From positions 14,190-78,189 of the forward strand of contig DATBGO010000059.1 of the NCBI GenBank assembly GCA_036558005.1: a stretch of DNA of 64,000 nucleotides, given 5' to 3'. The notes below the pieces were generated by a model. The model was not told where the DNA came from, did not search any database, and saw nothing but the letters and a program-made list of their open reading frames with translations. The position numbers and the translations under genes were made by a program. Shown here one piece after another: positions 8,494 through 16,788 of the stretch (positions within the stretch are counted from its first letter, which is position 1; every line of letters begins with the position of its first letter). Origin of the DNA: DATBGO01 sp036558005. GTDB taxonomy: Bacteria; Actinomycetota; Actinomycetes; Streptosporangiales; Streptosporangiaceae.

Positions 8494-10296
8494 TTAACCG
8501 CCGAAACCGGGGTTCTTGACCTGGAAGGAAACGGACTGGGTCAGCACCTTGCCGGTGATCGTCACCTTGTACGTGCCGACGTGCAGCCCGGTTGTGTCGA
8601 TGGTGGCCGTGACGCTGCCGTTACCGTCGGGGCCGCTCACCGTGAGCGGTTGCCCGCTGGCGGGAAGCCCGTGACCGGTGAGGGTAGCCGTCACGTTGTC
8701 CCAGGTCTGCCCTGGCACCGTCGACGTCGGGTCGGCGAACGGCGGGCCCGTCACCCCGAACTGCCCCGGCAGCGGCGGGAAGACGCCGAAGCCGTCTTCG
8801 ATCGTCGTGCCGTTCGGGGAACGGCCAGGTACGAAGCCGCTCCCGGTGACGGTGACGGACTGGCCGCTGGCCACCTTGCCCGCGGATGCGCTGATGTTGC
8901 CCTGCAGCTGGTTCAGCGCGTCCTGCGCCTGCCGGCTCGGCTGGTCCGGCCCGTGCTGGCGGCCGACCTGCGCAGCCAGGGCGGGCACGAAGTCAGGCGC
9001 GAAGATGGTGCCCCAGCCCGAGGCGAGGTCGTAGCCGGTATCCGTCGCGAAGCCGGTGACGCCGAATGCGGTGTTGGTGAAGCCGGCCGGGACATCGACG
9101 ATGCCCGCCGCCGTGCCGCGCGGCCCGATCGCCGCCAGTGCCGGGTTCACCGTGCCCAGGTCGGCACCGCGTACCTGCGTGGCCAGCGCCAGGATGCCCG
9201 CGAAGGTGGGCGACGCCTGCGAGGTGCCGTCATCGGCATCCATCGAGATGTCGGGGTAGGCACGGCCGGTGACGCCGTCCAGCGCCGGGATGCCCTGCTG
9301 CCACGACGGCTTGGCGTAGACGGTGGAGACGCCGGCGCCTTCGGCGTCGGAGTGGTTGTTCGGCGCGACCCACAGCGCGTCCGGCGCGGTCCGCCCGGTC
9401 GCGGTGGACAGGCCAGCGTTGGGGATGGTGCCGCCGACCGCGGTGACCCACGGGCTGTCGACCGGGTGACCGGCGGTGACGCCGATCGGCGGGGTGCACT
9501 GACCGGTGTCGCCGAGGACCGGCGGGTCGGTCGGGCCGCAGTCACCGGATGCGAACATCACCGGGATGTTGTTCGCGGCAGCGTCGAGGAAGGCGGGATC
9601 CAGCGAGTGGATGGCGGCCTGCTGGCTGGACCCGGGGTTGGTCGGGTCGTTGATGAACGAGTTCTCGCCGTCCCCCAGGCTGACCGAGATGATGTCGGCG
9701 AGGTGCTCGTCGGCGATCATCTTGATGGCCTGGGCTACCTCCGGCCAGCCCTGGACGCCGATGGTCTCGGGCACCGGCGGGTGGACGAAGATGATCTTCG
9801 CGAAGGGCGCCATCGAGTGGATCGCCTCCGCGTCGAGCCGGTCTTCGCCCGTGCTGCACTCAATCTGGCAGACCGCGTTCGGGTCGGCCGGCGCCGGGAG
9901 CGCCATGTCGGTGATGTCGGCGTCCGGCAGGCTCATCGCCGCGTCGTAGGACGCCATTGACTGCCCGAGGCCCGGGTCGGGGTTGGTGACCACGTACGCC
10001 ACGGTCACGCCCGCGCCGTCGATCCCTTTCTTCCATAGGTCGTTGAGGCCGTAGTCGAGGATGTCCGCCGCGGCGGTCGGGTCGGGGAAACGCTGCCGGA
10101 GTGACTGACCGGCCGCGATCTTCGCCTCGATCGCGTTGAACGTCGCTGTCGTCGCCGCGATGCGTACCGCGGGTGGCGGGACGCCCGGGTCCTGGCCGGG
10201 CGGTGCCGCACCGCTTGCCAGCGCCGGGTTCGCGAGCAGCGGGCTGGCAAGGAGCACGCTGGCCACGCCAGCAATGAGTAGGGGTCTAGCGACCAT
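8494..10296 (-). CDS. Secreted peptidase S53 (sedolisin/kumamolisin-like) with C-terminal Ig-like region
   Basis: 600 residues from the ATG at 10296, which has GGAGG 7 bases upstream and starts a clean Sec signal peptide (MVARPLLIAGVASVLLA, cleavage near ALASGA). The longer frame to 10530 is not credible. GEDRLDAEAIH (about 148-158) carries the catalytic Glu and Asp, FASGDCG (about 250) the oxyanion Asp, and DGTSQASPTFAG (about 355) the nucleophile Ser. The C-terminal 150 residues hold beta-rich IPT/Ig-like sequence (ISASAGKVASGQSVTVTGSGF). The N-terminal propeptide is much shorter than in classical sedolisins. It probably acts outside the cell at acidic pH. Confidence 0.87.
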   Translation of the reverse strand: MVARPLLIAGVASVLLASPLLANPALASGAAPPGQDPGVPPPAVRIAATTATFNAIEAKIAAGQSLRQRFPDPTAAADILDYGLNDLWKKGIDGAGVTVAYVVTNPDPGLGQSMASYDAAMSLPDADITDMALPAPADPNAVCQIECSTGEDRLDAEAIHSMAPFAKIIFVHPPVPETIGVQGWPEVAQAIKMIADEHLADIISVSLGDGENSFINDPTNPGSSQQAAIHSLDPAFLDAAANNIPVMFASGDCGPTDPPVLGDTGQCTPPIGVTAGHPVDSPWVTAVGGTIPNAGLSTATGRTAPDALWVAPNNHSDAEGAGVSTVYAKPSWQQGIPALDGVTGRAYPDISMDADDGTSQASPTFAGILALATQVRGADLGTVNPALAAIGPRGTAAGIVDVPAGFTNTAFGVTGFATDTGYDLASGWGTIFAPDFVPALAAQVGRQHGPDQPSRQAQDALNQLQGNISASAGKVASGQSVTVTGSGFVPGRSPNGTTIEDGFGVFPPLPGQFGVTGPPFADPTSTVPGQTWDNVTATLTGHGLPASGQPLTVSGPDGNGSVTATIDTTGLHVGTYKVTITGKVLTQSVSFQVKNPGFGG

Positions 10297-10625
10297 GTGA
10301 CAGCCTCCGAGAGAAGAGCGGCCTACCTGCGGCTTTTGCCATTGATCATCTGGTAAGCCACCAAATACGCTAAATGAACCCGCAGATCCCCTACAAGCCC
10401 CGGGGCCCCACTGGTTCGCCAAAACATGCCGATGAGAGTGATAACAGTGCGCACCGTGCGGGACCTGGTACAGCCGGTGTTCCCCGGCGGAGGCCCGCAC
10501 GGGGCCCGCCACCGCCGATGACAGCGGCATGACAGCGCGCTGAGACAGCCGCCTGCTGTACTGACCCGGCTATCGCCTGGGCCGAGGGCGATGCCGCTGA
10601 CCAGCTGACGGTTAGGAGCGATCAC
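10297..10625. promoter_or_regulatory. Divergent intergenic region with phased GACAGC repeats
   Basis: 329 bp between the S53 peptidase and a small secreted protein, with no convincing gene. At 10518-10550 the core GACAGC occurs at 10520, 10531 and 10544, the first two inside identical ATGACAGCG units 11 bp apart, upstream of the plus-strand gene. The GTTAGGAGCG ribosome site of that gene is at the right end. No clear -35/-10 pair was found. Confidence 0.35.
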
Positions 10626-11168
10626 ATGATGACTGTCCTGAGCTGCCTGTCATTCCGGAGAGCGCCGAGACGGGGGCCTAGCCGGCCAGGCAGACAGGTA
10701 CTCCTCTCCCTCGCGGCCCTGATCATGGCGGCCAGCGGGCTCGTCTCCGCCGCGCCCTCAGCGAGCGCGCTGCCGACCGCCACCATCAGCCGCTCGATAT
10801 TCCTGGCCGCTAGCTCAAACGGCTTCGCGAGCGTCCCCGGAGCGCCGAATGGCATGGTCGGCCGCCGCTCGATATTCCTCGCTGCGGGCAAGTACACCTG
10901 GGGTTACAACATCAGCAACCCCAGCCTCGGCGGCGACAGCAATGAACGCGTCATCACCCTGGCCCGGGCCACGTACCAGTGGGATTGCGGGATCCAGGGA
11001 ACGGGGGCATCCTACCCCGCCATAAATTACCTGACCTTCTGCGAGCTATTCCCGGAGGTCCCCAACCCGAAGCCGGTCTTCATTCCGGCTCAGGCAAATA
11101 TGGATGACCGCCTTGCGCTGCCAAGCGGAACATGGACCTGGCAGAGTTTCCTGATACCCGACTTCTGA
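10626..11168 (+). CDS. Small secreted protein of unknown function
   Basis: 180 residues. AGGAG precedes the ATGATG start. A positively charged N-region (RRAPRRGPSRPGRQ), a hydrophobic stretch (LLSLAALIMAASGLVSA) and an AxA site (SASALP) make a Sec signal peptide likely. The mature part has RSIFLAA twice, 25 residues apart, and three Trp-centred turns (YTWGYN, YQWDCG, WTWQSF) plus two Cys (CGIQ, FCELF) that could form a disulfide. I recognise no family. It is convergent with the downstream methyltransferase, whose stop is 20 bp away. Confidence 0.6.
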   Translation: MMTVLSCLSFRRAPRRGPSRPGRQVLLSLAALIMAASGLVSAAPSASALPTATISRSIFLAASSNGFASVPGAPNGMVGRRSIFLAAGKYTWGYNISNPSLGGDSNERVITLARATYQWDCGIQGTGASYPAINYLTFCELFPEVPNPKPVFIPAQANMDDRLALPSGTWTWQSFLIPDF

Positions 11169-11188
11169 GCCCCCGGCGGCAGCGGTTC

Positions 11189-12046
11189 TCACCGGCCCCC
11201 GACAGCCTCGGCGCGGCGGCCCGGCAGGCCGGCCAGGCCGCGTCGCTGCCGGCCCGTCTCATACAGCAGCACTGCCGCCGCGCCCGCCGCGTTGAGTGAG
11301 CTGGCCGCGCCCGTGATCGGGATGCGCGCGATCACGTCACAGTCCTGCCGCCAGGCCGCGCTGAGCCCGGTCGTCTCGTTCCCGATGACGAGCACGACCG
11401 GTCCCGTCAGCGCGACACCGGCGATGTCCGCATCGCCCTTCTCGTCGGTTCCGATGATCGTGGCGGCCGCGGCCCGGGCCCAGCCGGTCACGTCCGCGTG
11501 GCTGGCGGCCCGGACCACGGGGACGGCGAGCAGCGATCCGGTGGAGGCGCGGACCGACTTCGGGTCGTAAGGGTCGGCGGCATGCCCGGTCACGATCAGC
11601 CCGTCCGCGCCGAAGGCGTCGGCCGACCGGATCAGCGTGCCGATGTTGCCCGGGCTGGCGGGCCGGTCGAACGCCACGGCGAGCAGGTCCCGGCTGCGCG
11701 GGATGCGGGAGAGGTCGTCGGGCGGGATCGCGGCGACGGCAACCATCTCGGGTACGCCGCCGTCCTTCTCGCCGAGCTCCGCCAGCAGGTCCGGTGCCAT
11801 GGCGACCCGGCGCGCCCCGGATGCCGCCAGCATGTCCCTGGCCCACCGCGACAACGGCCTGCTCGCGTCGTAGATCATCGCGCGGACCGGCCAGCCGTGC
11901 TCGACCGCGAGCGTGATGGGGCGGACGCCCTGGACGATGAACTCCCCCGCGCGCTGCCGCTTGACCCGGTTGGACAGCAGCGCCCGCCATTGCTGGAATG
12001 CCGCGTTCCGCGTCGTCACCCGCGGCACGGGCGGTTCTGCTGCCAT
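11189..12046 (-). CDS. SpoU/TrmH-family RNA 2'-O-ribose methyltransferase
   Basis: 285 residues with the SPOUT motifs in order: FDRPASPGNIGTLIRSADAFGADG (motif 1, Asn and Arg for catalysis), VVLVIGNETTGLS (motif 2) and IPITGAASSLNAAGAAAVLLYE (motif 3, the knot that binds SAM). The N-terminal 90 residues are the SpoU substrate-binding domain (EFIVQGVRPI). It would methylate a ribose in 23S rRNA or tRNA in the cytoplasm. It resembles the thiostrepton-resistance methyltransferase group, but a housekeeping role is equally possible, and no thiopeptide genes are nearby. Confidence 0.9.
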   Translation of the reverse strand: MAAEPPVPRVTTRNAAFQQWRALLSNRVKRQRAGEFIVQGVRPITLAVEHGWPVRAMIYDASRPLSRWARDMLAASGARRVAMAPDLLAELGEKDGGVPEMVAVAAIPPDDLSRIPRSRDLLAVAFDRPASPGNIGTLIRSADAFGADGLIVTGHAADPYDPKSVRASTGSLLAVPVVRAASHADVTGWARAAAATIIGTDEKGDADIAGVALTGPVVLVIGNETTGLSAAWRQDCDVIARIPITGAASSLNAAGAAAVLLYETGRQRRGLAGLPGRRAEAVGGR

Positions 12047-12096
12047 GCCGACGAGCCTACGGCCACCAGTCAGGCCACCCGCTCAGCCAGGCTGGG

Positions 12097-12657
12097 TCAG
12101 GGGACTGGCGCCGGCAGGCCGGCCGTCAGCTCGCACTCACTGCGCTCCAGCTGGACGCGGACGGTAGCGCAGTCGGGGCCGTGGCCGGTGCGAGCGCCGG
12201 GCCAGTGGCTGGCGATCATCGCCAGCACCCGGCGGTTGCCGTGCTGGACCTCCATGGTTACCGAGTTCACGCCGCGCGCCTGGGCAGCGCTGATCAGCGA
12301 GCGGGTGAGCGCGGCGCCGACCCCGTGCCCCTGCCAGGCATCGGCGACGACCACGCCGATCTCGGTCGTCGGGAATCCGCCGTCGCCCGCCCCGTCCACC
12401 GCTATGGCGTGCCCGACGATGGTCCCCCCGCACCTGGCGACCAGCGCGTGGACGCCGCACCGGGCAGCCCCGTCAGCGCCGGCGCCTCCGGACAGGTAGC
12501 GAAGCATGGCAGCCGTCGGCGTGACAGCGGCGAAGAACCTCCGGTAGCGGGTGCGGACCGAGAGCCCGGCGAAGAACTCGCGGAGCGCGGCCAGGTCCCC
12601 GGGGTCGGCCGGGTCCGCTGGCCGGACCGTCACCGGGACAGCCTGAGTTCGGTCCAC
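12097..12657 (-). CDS. GNAT-family N-acetyltransferase
   Basis: About 186 residues. Motif A (IGVVVADAWQGHGVGAALTRSL) contains the Q/RxxGxG/A acetyl-CoA pyrophosphate loop as QGHGVG. The start is uncertain: GTG at 12657, GTG at 12633 (directly before TVRPADPADP, the usual beginning of such proteins) and TTG at 12693 are all in frame. The 5' end overlaps or touches the promoter of the divergent HxlR gene. The substrate is unknown. Confidence 0.82.
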   Translation of the reverse strand: MDRTQAVPVTVRPADPADPGDLAALREFFAGLSVRTRYRRFFAAVTPTAAMLRYLSGGAGADGAARCGVHALVARCGGTIVGHAIAVDGAGDGGFPTTEIGVVVADAWQGHGVGAALTRSLISAAQARGVNSVTMEVQHGNRRVLAMIASHWPGARTGHGPDCATVRVQLERSECELTAGLPAPVP

Positions 12658-12677
12658 AGACCCAGAGTCCCGCCTGA

Positions 12678-12706
12678 TTGCTGAGTCTGTCAAATAGATT
12701 TAGCAT
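12678..12706 (+). promoter_or_regulatory. Promoter of HxlR gene, possibly giving a leaderless mRNA
   Basis: TTGCTG (12678-12683), a 17-bp spacer and TAGCAT (12701-12706). A start about 7 bases after the -10 box falls on the GTG at 12713, so the transcript may begin at its start codon. Confidence 0.55.
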
Positions 12707-12712
12707 GGGCGG

Positions 12713-13189
12713 GTGGGACGATCACCGATGCTGGACTACGACGCCGCCAACTGCGCGATCGGCGCGGCCGTGGCGGTCATCGGCGAGCGGCCGACCTTCC
12801 TGGTGCTGCGCGAGGCGTTCACCGGCGTGCGCCGCTTCGATGACATGCAGCGCCGCACCGGGATGCCCCGGCAGGTGCTCGCCACCCGGCTGGCCCGCCT
12901 GGTCAGCGAGGGACTACTGCGCAAGGTCCCGTACCGGGCGAGCGGCCAGCGCACCCGGCACGAGTACCGGCTCACCGAGAAGGGCCTGGACCTCTATCCC
13001 GTGCTGGTGGCGCTGATGCACTGGGGGGACCAGCACGCGGCGGACCCGGCCGGGCCGCAGATCCTGCTCCGGCACCGGGACTGCGGCGAGGCGGTGCGAC
13101 TGCAGCTGACCTGCCGCGCCGGGCACGCGCTGGAGTCAGCCCGCGAAGTGAACCCGGTACCAGGCCCGGGCGCCCGCAAGATCGCCTGA
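12713..13189 (+). CDS. HxlR-family winged-helix transcriptional regulator
   Basis: 158 residues. NCAIGAAVAVIGERPTFLVLREAFTG is the HxlR signature (the family usually has IGERWTLLILRE), followed by RRTGMPRQVLATRLARLVSEGLLRKVPY (recognition helix and wing) and YRLTEKGLDLYPVL. The C-terminal 40 residues hold two Cys-His pairs (RHRDCGEAVRLQLTCRAGH) that could bind metal or sense a thiol-reactive compound. Start is GTG 12713 (leaderless) or ATG 12728. It is divergent from the GNAT gene. Confidence 0.88.
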   Translation: MGRSPMLDYDAANCAIGAAVAVIGERPTFLVLREAFTGVRRFDDMQRRTGMPRQVLATRLARLVSEGLLRKVPYRASGQRTRHEYRLTEKGLDLYPVLVALMHWGDQHAADPAGPQILLRHRDCGEAVRLQLTCRAGHALESAREVNPVPGPGARKIA

Positions 13190-13251
13190 CAGCACGCCAC
13201 CGCGAGGAGCCGACAGGCCACGGCCGGAACGCGATCCGGTGCCGGCTCGGG

Positions 13252-13449
13252 TCAGACGGCCGATCGTGCCGCCGGGGCCTGCGATGGCGGCTGCCGAGCA
13301 GGCAGGCCGTCGGCCGGCATCCGGAAGTGGTGGCCAGCCACGCAGTGCAGCACGATGTGATCGACCGGGCCGTCCGTGCTCGGCAGGCAGAAGCGCCCGG
13401 TGATCTCGGCCGGAACGCCGCAGTCAGGGCACGATACGAACGTCTGCAT
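13252..13449 (-). CDS. Cys-rich mini-protein (zinc-ribbon-like), unknown function
   Basis: 65 residues with a strong ribosome site (GGAGG, 7 bases before ATG). The N-terminus has CPDCG and a later HCVAGHH segment, together a plausible CxxC...CxxxHH metal site. The start overlaps the last 26 bases of the upstream class V aminotransferase gene, so the three-gene minus-strand unit (methyltransferase, aminotransferase, this gene) is translated in a coupled way. Confidence 0.65.
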   Translation of the reverse strand: MQTFVSCPDCGVPAEITGRFCLPSTDGPVDHIVLHCVAGHHFRMPADGLPARQPPSQAPAARSAV

Positions 13450-14935
13450 GGGTTACCTCCTGCTGCGTGCTGCCAGACGAAGCGCGGTGGTCACCGCGCT
13501 GACGGGGGCGGAACCGGTACCAGGGCGGCGCGGGCGCGCGGTTGGGCGCGGCGATGGCAGCCACCGCCGCTACCGCCTGGTCGACCTCGTCCGGGGTGTT
13601 GTACAGGTAGAAGCTCAGGCGGCAGCTGGCCGGCGGGCTGAGCCCGAGCGCGTGATGGGCGAGCGTCGCGCAGTGACAGCCCGCGCGTGCCTCCACCCCG
13701 GCCCGGTCCAGGGCCTCGGCCACGCTGACGGGATCGCGGCCGGCCAGGTTGAACGCGACCAGGGACGTGCGCCGCGCCGCGTCACGTGGGCCGTAGATCG
13801 TGATCCCGCCGATGCCGCTTAGCCCGTTCAGCGCCCTGCCCGTCAGCTGCTGATTCCAGCAGGAGATGCGGTCCATCGCGGCGCGAACGGCGGCGGGCAC
13901 AAGCGGCCTGGCGGTCCGGTAATAGGCCGGCCTGTCCGGGGTCAGCGCCAGGTCCAGCAGGAGGCGCAGGGCCTGCGCGGAGACGATCGCGCCGAGGATG
14001 TTGGGCGTGCCGGCCGCGTACTTCCATGGCAGCGCGTTGTACTCGACCTGCCACGGGAACACCCGGCCCTCGGCGATCATGTCGCCGCCGTACAGGAACG
14101 GCAGCGAGGCCGCCAGCAGGTGCTCCCTGGCGTACAGCACGCCGATCCCGAACGGCGCCAGCATCTTGTGGAAGGAGAACGCCAGGTAGTCGACGCCCAG
14201 GGCCTGCACGTCGACGAACGACCCGGGAACCAGCTGGGCGGCGTCGACCAGCAGGTAGGAGCGCCGCTCACCGCTGGGCTGCGGGTAGCCGCTCGCGTCC
14301 GCCAGCGCCCGCACGGCCGCCAGCGGGGTGCGGGAGCCCAGGAAGTTCGACGCGCCGGTGCAGCACACCAGCTTGGTGCGGGCGTCGATCAGCGATGCGA
14401 GGTGGTCCAGGTCCAGCTCGCCGGTGACGGGATCGAACCGCGCCAGCCGGTATTCCGCCCGCCGCCCCAGCCGGGGCAGGATCTCCCGGCAGAGCGCATA
14501 CCAGGGGACGTAGTTGGAGTTGTGCTCCATCAGCGTCGTGACGACGTTGTCGCCGTCGCGGAACTCGGTGAGCAGCGAGTACATCACCGCGTTGATCGCC
14601 TCCGTGGTGTTCCGGTACAGCGCGATGCAGGCCGGGCCCGGCGCGCCGAGGAACTGGGCGATCGTCTGGTAGGACTCCTCGAACTGCGCGGTCATCGCCT
14701 TGGAGGCGGCGGACTGGCCGCGGTGGACGTTCTCGTAGCCGGGCGCGAGCGACTGGTAGAGCTCCAGCAGCTCGCGTGGCGGCTGGGTGCTGGCCGCGTT
14801 GTTCGTGACGATCCGGCCGAGCCGCGGGAACGTGAAGTGCCCGCGGATCGCGCGGACGTCCACCGGGCCAGGGCCCGCCGTGATCGCTCGCCCGGGCCCC
14901 CGGCGGGGCCCGCCGGGGGCGGCCGCGGTGATCAC
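13424..14935 (-). CDS. Class V aminotransferase / cysteine desulfurase-like PLP enzyme
   Basis: 503 residues from a GTG at 14935 that overlaps the stop of the upstream methyltransferase as GTGA. Features of the SufS/CsdA fold: NNAASTQPP at the N-terminus, the substrate loop TTLMEHNSNYVPW, LVDAAQLVPG, and SFHKMLAPFGIGVLY, where Lys near 255 binds PLP. GVEARAGCHCATLAH (about 413-427) carries Cys residues at the place of the SufS active-site loop. It could supply sulfane sulfur from cysteine or be a related lyase. There are no other suf genes here, so a pathway role with the adjacent methyltransferase is more likely than general Fe-S assembly. A much longer upstream frame is a shadow. Confidence 0.85.
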   Translation of the reverse strand: MITAAAPGGPRRGPGRAITAGPGPVDVRAIRGHFTFPRLGRIVTNNAASTQPPRELLELYQSLAPGYENVHRGQSAASKAMTAQFEESYQTIAQFLGAPGPACIALYRNTTEAINAVMYSLLTEFRDGDNVVTTLMEHNSNYVPWYALCREILPRLGRRAEYRLARFDPVTGELDLDHLASLIDARTKLVCCTGASNFLGSRTPLAAVRALADASGYPQPSGERRSYLLVDAAQLVPGSFVDVQALGVDYLAFSFHKMLAPFGIGVLYAREHLLAASLPFLYGGDMIAEGRVFPWQVEYNALPWKYAAGTPNILGAIVSAQALRLLLDLALTPDRPAYYRTARPLVPAAVRAAMDRISCWNQQLTGRALNGLSGIGGITIYGPRDAARRTSLVAFNLAGRDPVSVAEALDRAGVEARAGCHCATLAHHALGLSPPASCRLSFYLYNTPDEVDQAVAAVAAIAAPNRAPAPPWYRFRPRQRGDHRASSGSTQQEVTHADVRIVP

Positions 14936-15774
14936 GCCGGCTCCTTGCGCTTCCAGGCGCCGATCAGCAGCGGCCACAGCATCGGGCGGTCGGGGAAGCG
15001 GGTGGCGTCGCGGTCCATGGAGGCCAGCGTGGCGGCGGCGGCCTGCTCGGTCGTGACGCCATGCGCCAGGGCCGTCGGCAGCACGCTGCGGAAGGCGCCC
15101 TCCAGGCCAGCGCGGCCGGTGACCAGCGGATCGAGGTGCCCGGCCACGTCGGTGCCGTCCGGAGTCCCGATGCCTGCCTGCGCGAACAGCTGCGGGAGCC
15201 GGGCTCCGGCGGACACGTCCGCGCCCGCCGCGCCGAACGCGCCGGTCAGTACCCGCAGCACCTCGCCGGCCCAGTCCAGCTGGGGCAGGGTGCTGATGCT
15301 GCGCAGGTCGTAGTCCTGGATGAGCAGGTGCCCGCCAGGGGCGACCGCGTCCCACAGCCGGGCCAGCACGTCAGCGCGCTGCGGCAGATGGAAAAGCAGC
15401 AGCCGCGCGTACACGAGGTCGAACGGGGCGCCGGGAACCGGCTCGGCGGCGGTGAGGTCCCGGGCCAGGAAGGAGCAGTGCCGGTGGCCCGCCGCGTGCA
15501 GGGTCGCCTCCGCCAGCGCGCCGAGCGCGGAGTCGGCGTCGATGCCCAGCACGCGGCCGGCCGGGCCGACCCGCTCGGCCATCGCGCGCATCGTCTCGCC
15601 GGGCCCGCAGCCCGCGTCGAGGCAGCTGGCGCCCGGCCCGAGGCCGACCTGGTCCAGCAGCCGGCCGGTCGCCGCCTCCCACATCCGGGCCTGCGTCCGC
15701 AGCCGCTCGTACTCCTCCGGCGTGTGCCCGAGCGCGTAGACGGCCCGCGGCCGCTCAGCCTCGACGGTGCTCAT
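14932..15774 (-). CDS. SAM-dependent methyltransferase, class I
   Basis: 280 residues. CLDAGCGPGETMRAMAERVG (about 48-67) is motif I, VLGIDADS motif II, and APFDLVYARLLLFHLPQ with LRLW-type motif IV; GGHLLIQDYDL follows. The chosen ATG at 15774 has AGGGGG upstream and starts MSTVEAERPRAVYALGHTPEEYERL, the usual beginning of this family; the ATG at 15828 is too early. First gene of a coupled operon with the class V aminotransferase. The substrate is unknown. Confidence 0.87.
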   Translation of the reverse strand: MSTVEAERPRAVYALGHTPEEYERLRTQARMWEAATGRLLDQVGLGPGASCLDAGCGPGETMRAMAERVGPAGRVLGIDADSALGALAEATLHAAGHRHCSFLARDLTAAEPVPGAPFDLVYARLLLFHLPQRADVLARLWDAVAPGGHLLIQDYDLRSISTLPQLDWAGEVLRVLTGAFGAAGADVSAGARLPQLFAQAGIGTPDGTDVAGHLDPLVTGRAGLEGAFRSVLPTALAHGVTTEQAAAATLASMDRDATRFPDRPMLWPLLIGAWKRKEPA

Positions 15775-16083
15775 CGGCAATGCCCCCTGTCTGCTCGCCG
15801 CAGGCCGATCCCGCCCTGCAGACAGCATCGGCGGAACGAAACCCGCTGTCGTTGGGCTAGCGCGCAGGGCGCTTCACAACGCGTGCAGACATCCGGGTAC
15901 CGCGCCGCGGGCATCCCGCCGGGCCCGGCAGCGGCGATCATGGCCAGCCGCCGCGGGGAATCGCCCCGGTGCCGCTCAGCTGTTAATTCCTAGAGCAGTA
16001 GTCTAGATTATCTCTCTAGATCAGGGTTAGCTAGACTGGCCGCGTCAGCTCGACTCGACGAAAGGGATCAGGCCTGGCAGGCG
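15775..16083. promoter_or_regulatory. Divergent control region with CTAGA-type inverted repeats
   Basis: 309 bp between the methyltransferase operon and a TetR gene. AGTCTAG (16000-16006) and CTAGACT (16031-16037) form an inverted pair, with TCTAGA hexamers at 16002-16007 and 16015-16020 between them. The AT-rich block 15980-16030 stands out from its surroundings and is the probable operator/promoter zone for the adjacent TetR protein. No gene is seen in it. Confidence 0.5.
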
Positions 16084-16740
16084 ATGACGGAACCAGCACG
16101 GATAACCGCGCCCGCGGCCCGGCGCCGCGGCCCGGGCAGCACCGAGAACGGGCAGCGCAGCCGCGACCGGATACTCAGCGCGGCACTGGAGCTGATCACC
16201 GAGTCCGGCATCGACCAGGTGCGGCTCGCCGAGATAGCCCGCCGGGCCAGCATGAGCTCCGGCCAGGTGATGTACTACTTCAGCAGCAAGGAGCACATCC
16301 TGCTGGAGACCCTGGCCTGGCAGGATCACCAGGACCTCAGCCGGACCCGGGCCGCCCTGGCCAGGGTGACCGGCGCCTGGCGTCAGCTCGAACGGTACAT
16401 CGGCCTGTACCTGCCCGCCGGCCCGCATGACCCGGCCTGGATCCTGTGGGTGGAGGCATGGGCCCGCGCGCCCCACAACCGCCAGGTGAGCCAGTTCCTG
16501 GAGGAGCTGCTGGCGCTGTGGCGCAACGAGCTTGCCGCCATCGTCACCCGCGGCGTCCAGGACGCGGAGTTCGCCTCCCCGGCCGGTATCGACGACTTCA
16601 CCCTCCGCTTCGCCGCGATGCTCGACGGCCTGGCGATCCTCCGCCTCCGGCAGATGCACCAGCCATCCCGCAAGCGCCTGATCGAGCTGGCCATGGCCAC
16701 TGCCCGCGCCGAGCTGTCACCGGCCAGCGCGGCGCGATAG
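16084..16740 (+). CDS. TetR-family repressor (BetI-like C-terminal domain)
   Basis: 218 residues. The HTH is SRDRILSAALELITESGIDQVRLAEIARRASMSSGQVMYYFSSKEHILLE; the YYFSSKE end of the recognition helix is diagnostic. The C-terminal part (WILWVEAWARAPHNRQ, LDGLAILRLRQM) matches the BetI/TetR_C_6 type. It is divergent from the methyltransferase/aminotransferase operon and likely controls it through the CTAGA repeats in the gap. Confidence 0.88.
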   Translation: MTEPARITAPAARRRGPGSTENGQRSRDRILSAALELITESGIDQVRLAEIARRASMSSGQVMYYFSSKEHILLETLAWQDHQDLSRTRAALARVTGAWRQLERYIGLYLPAGPHDPAWILWVEAWARAPHNRQVSQFLEELLALWRNELAAIVTRGVQDAEFASPAGIDDFTLRFAAMLDGLAILRLRQMHQPSRKRLIELAMATARAELSPASAAR

Positions 16741-16788
16741 GCCGCTCCCGCGGCGCCGGGCCCCGGTCCCGGAATCCGGGCGGGCCGG

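Noticed and set aside
8449..9960. 503-codon plus-strand frame antisense to the S53 peptidase
   Set aside because: Arg/Gly/Ala-rich translation without motifs; the minus strand has signal peptide, catalytic residues and a strong ribosome site.
14120..15313. 397-codon plus-strand frame opposite the aminotransferase and methyltransferase
   Set aside because: No recognisable protein features; both minus-strand genes have complete motif sets.
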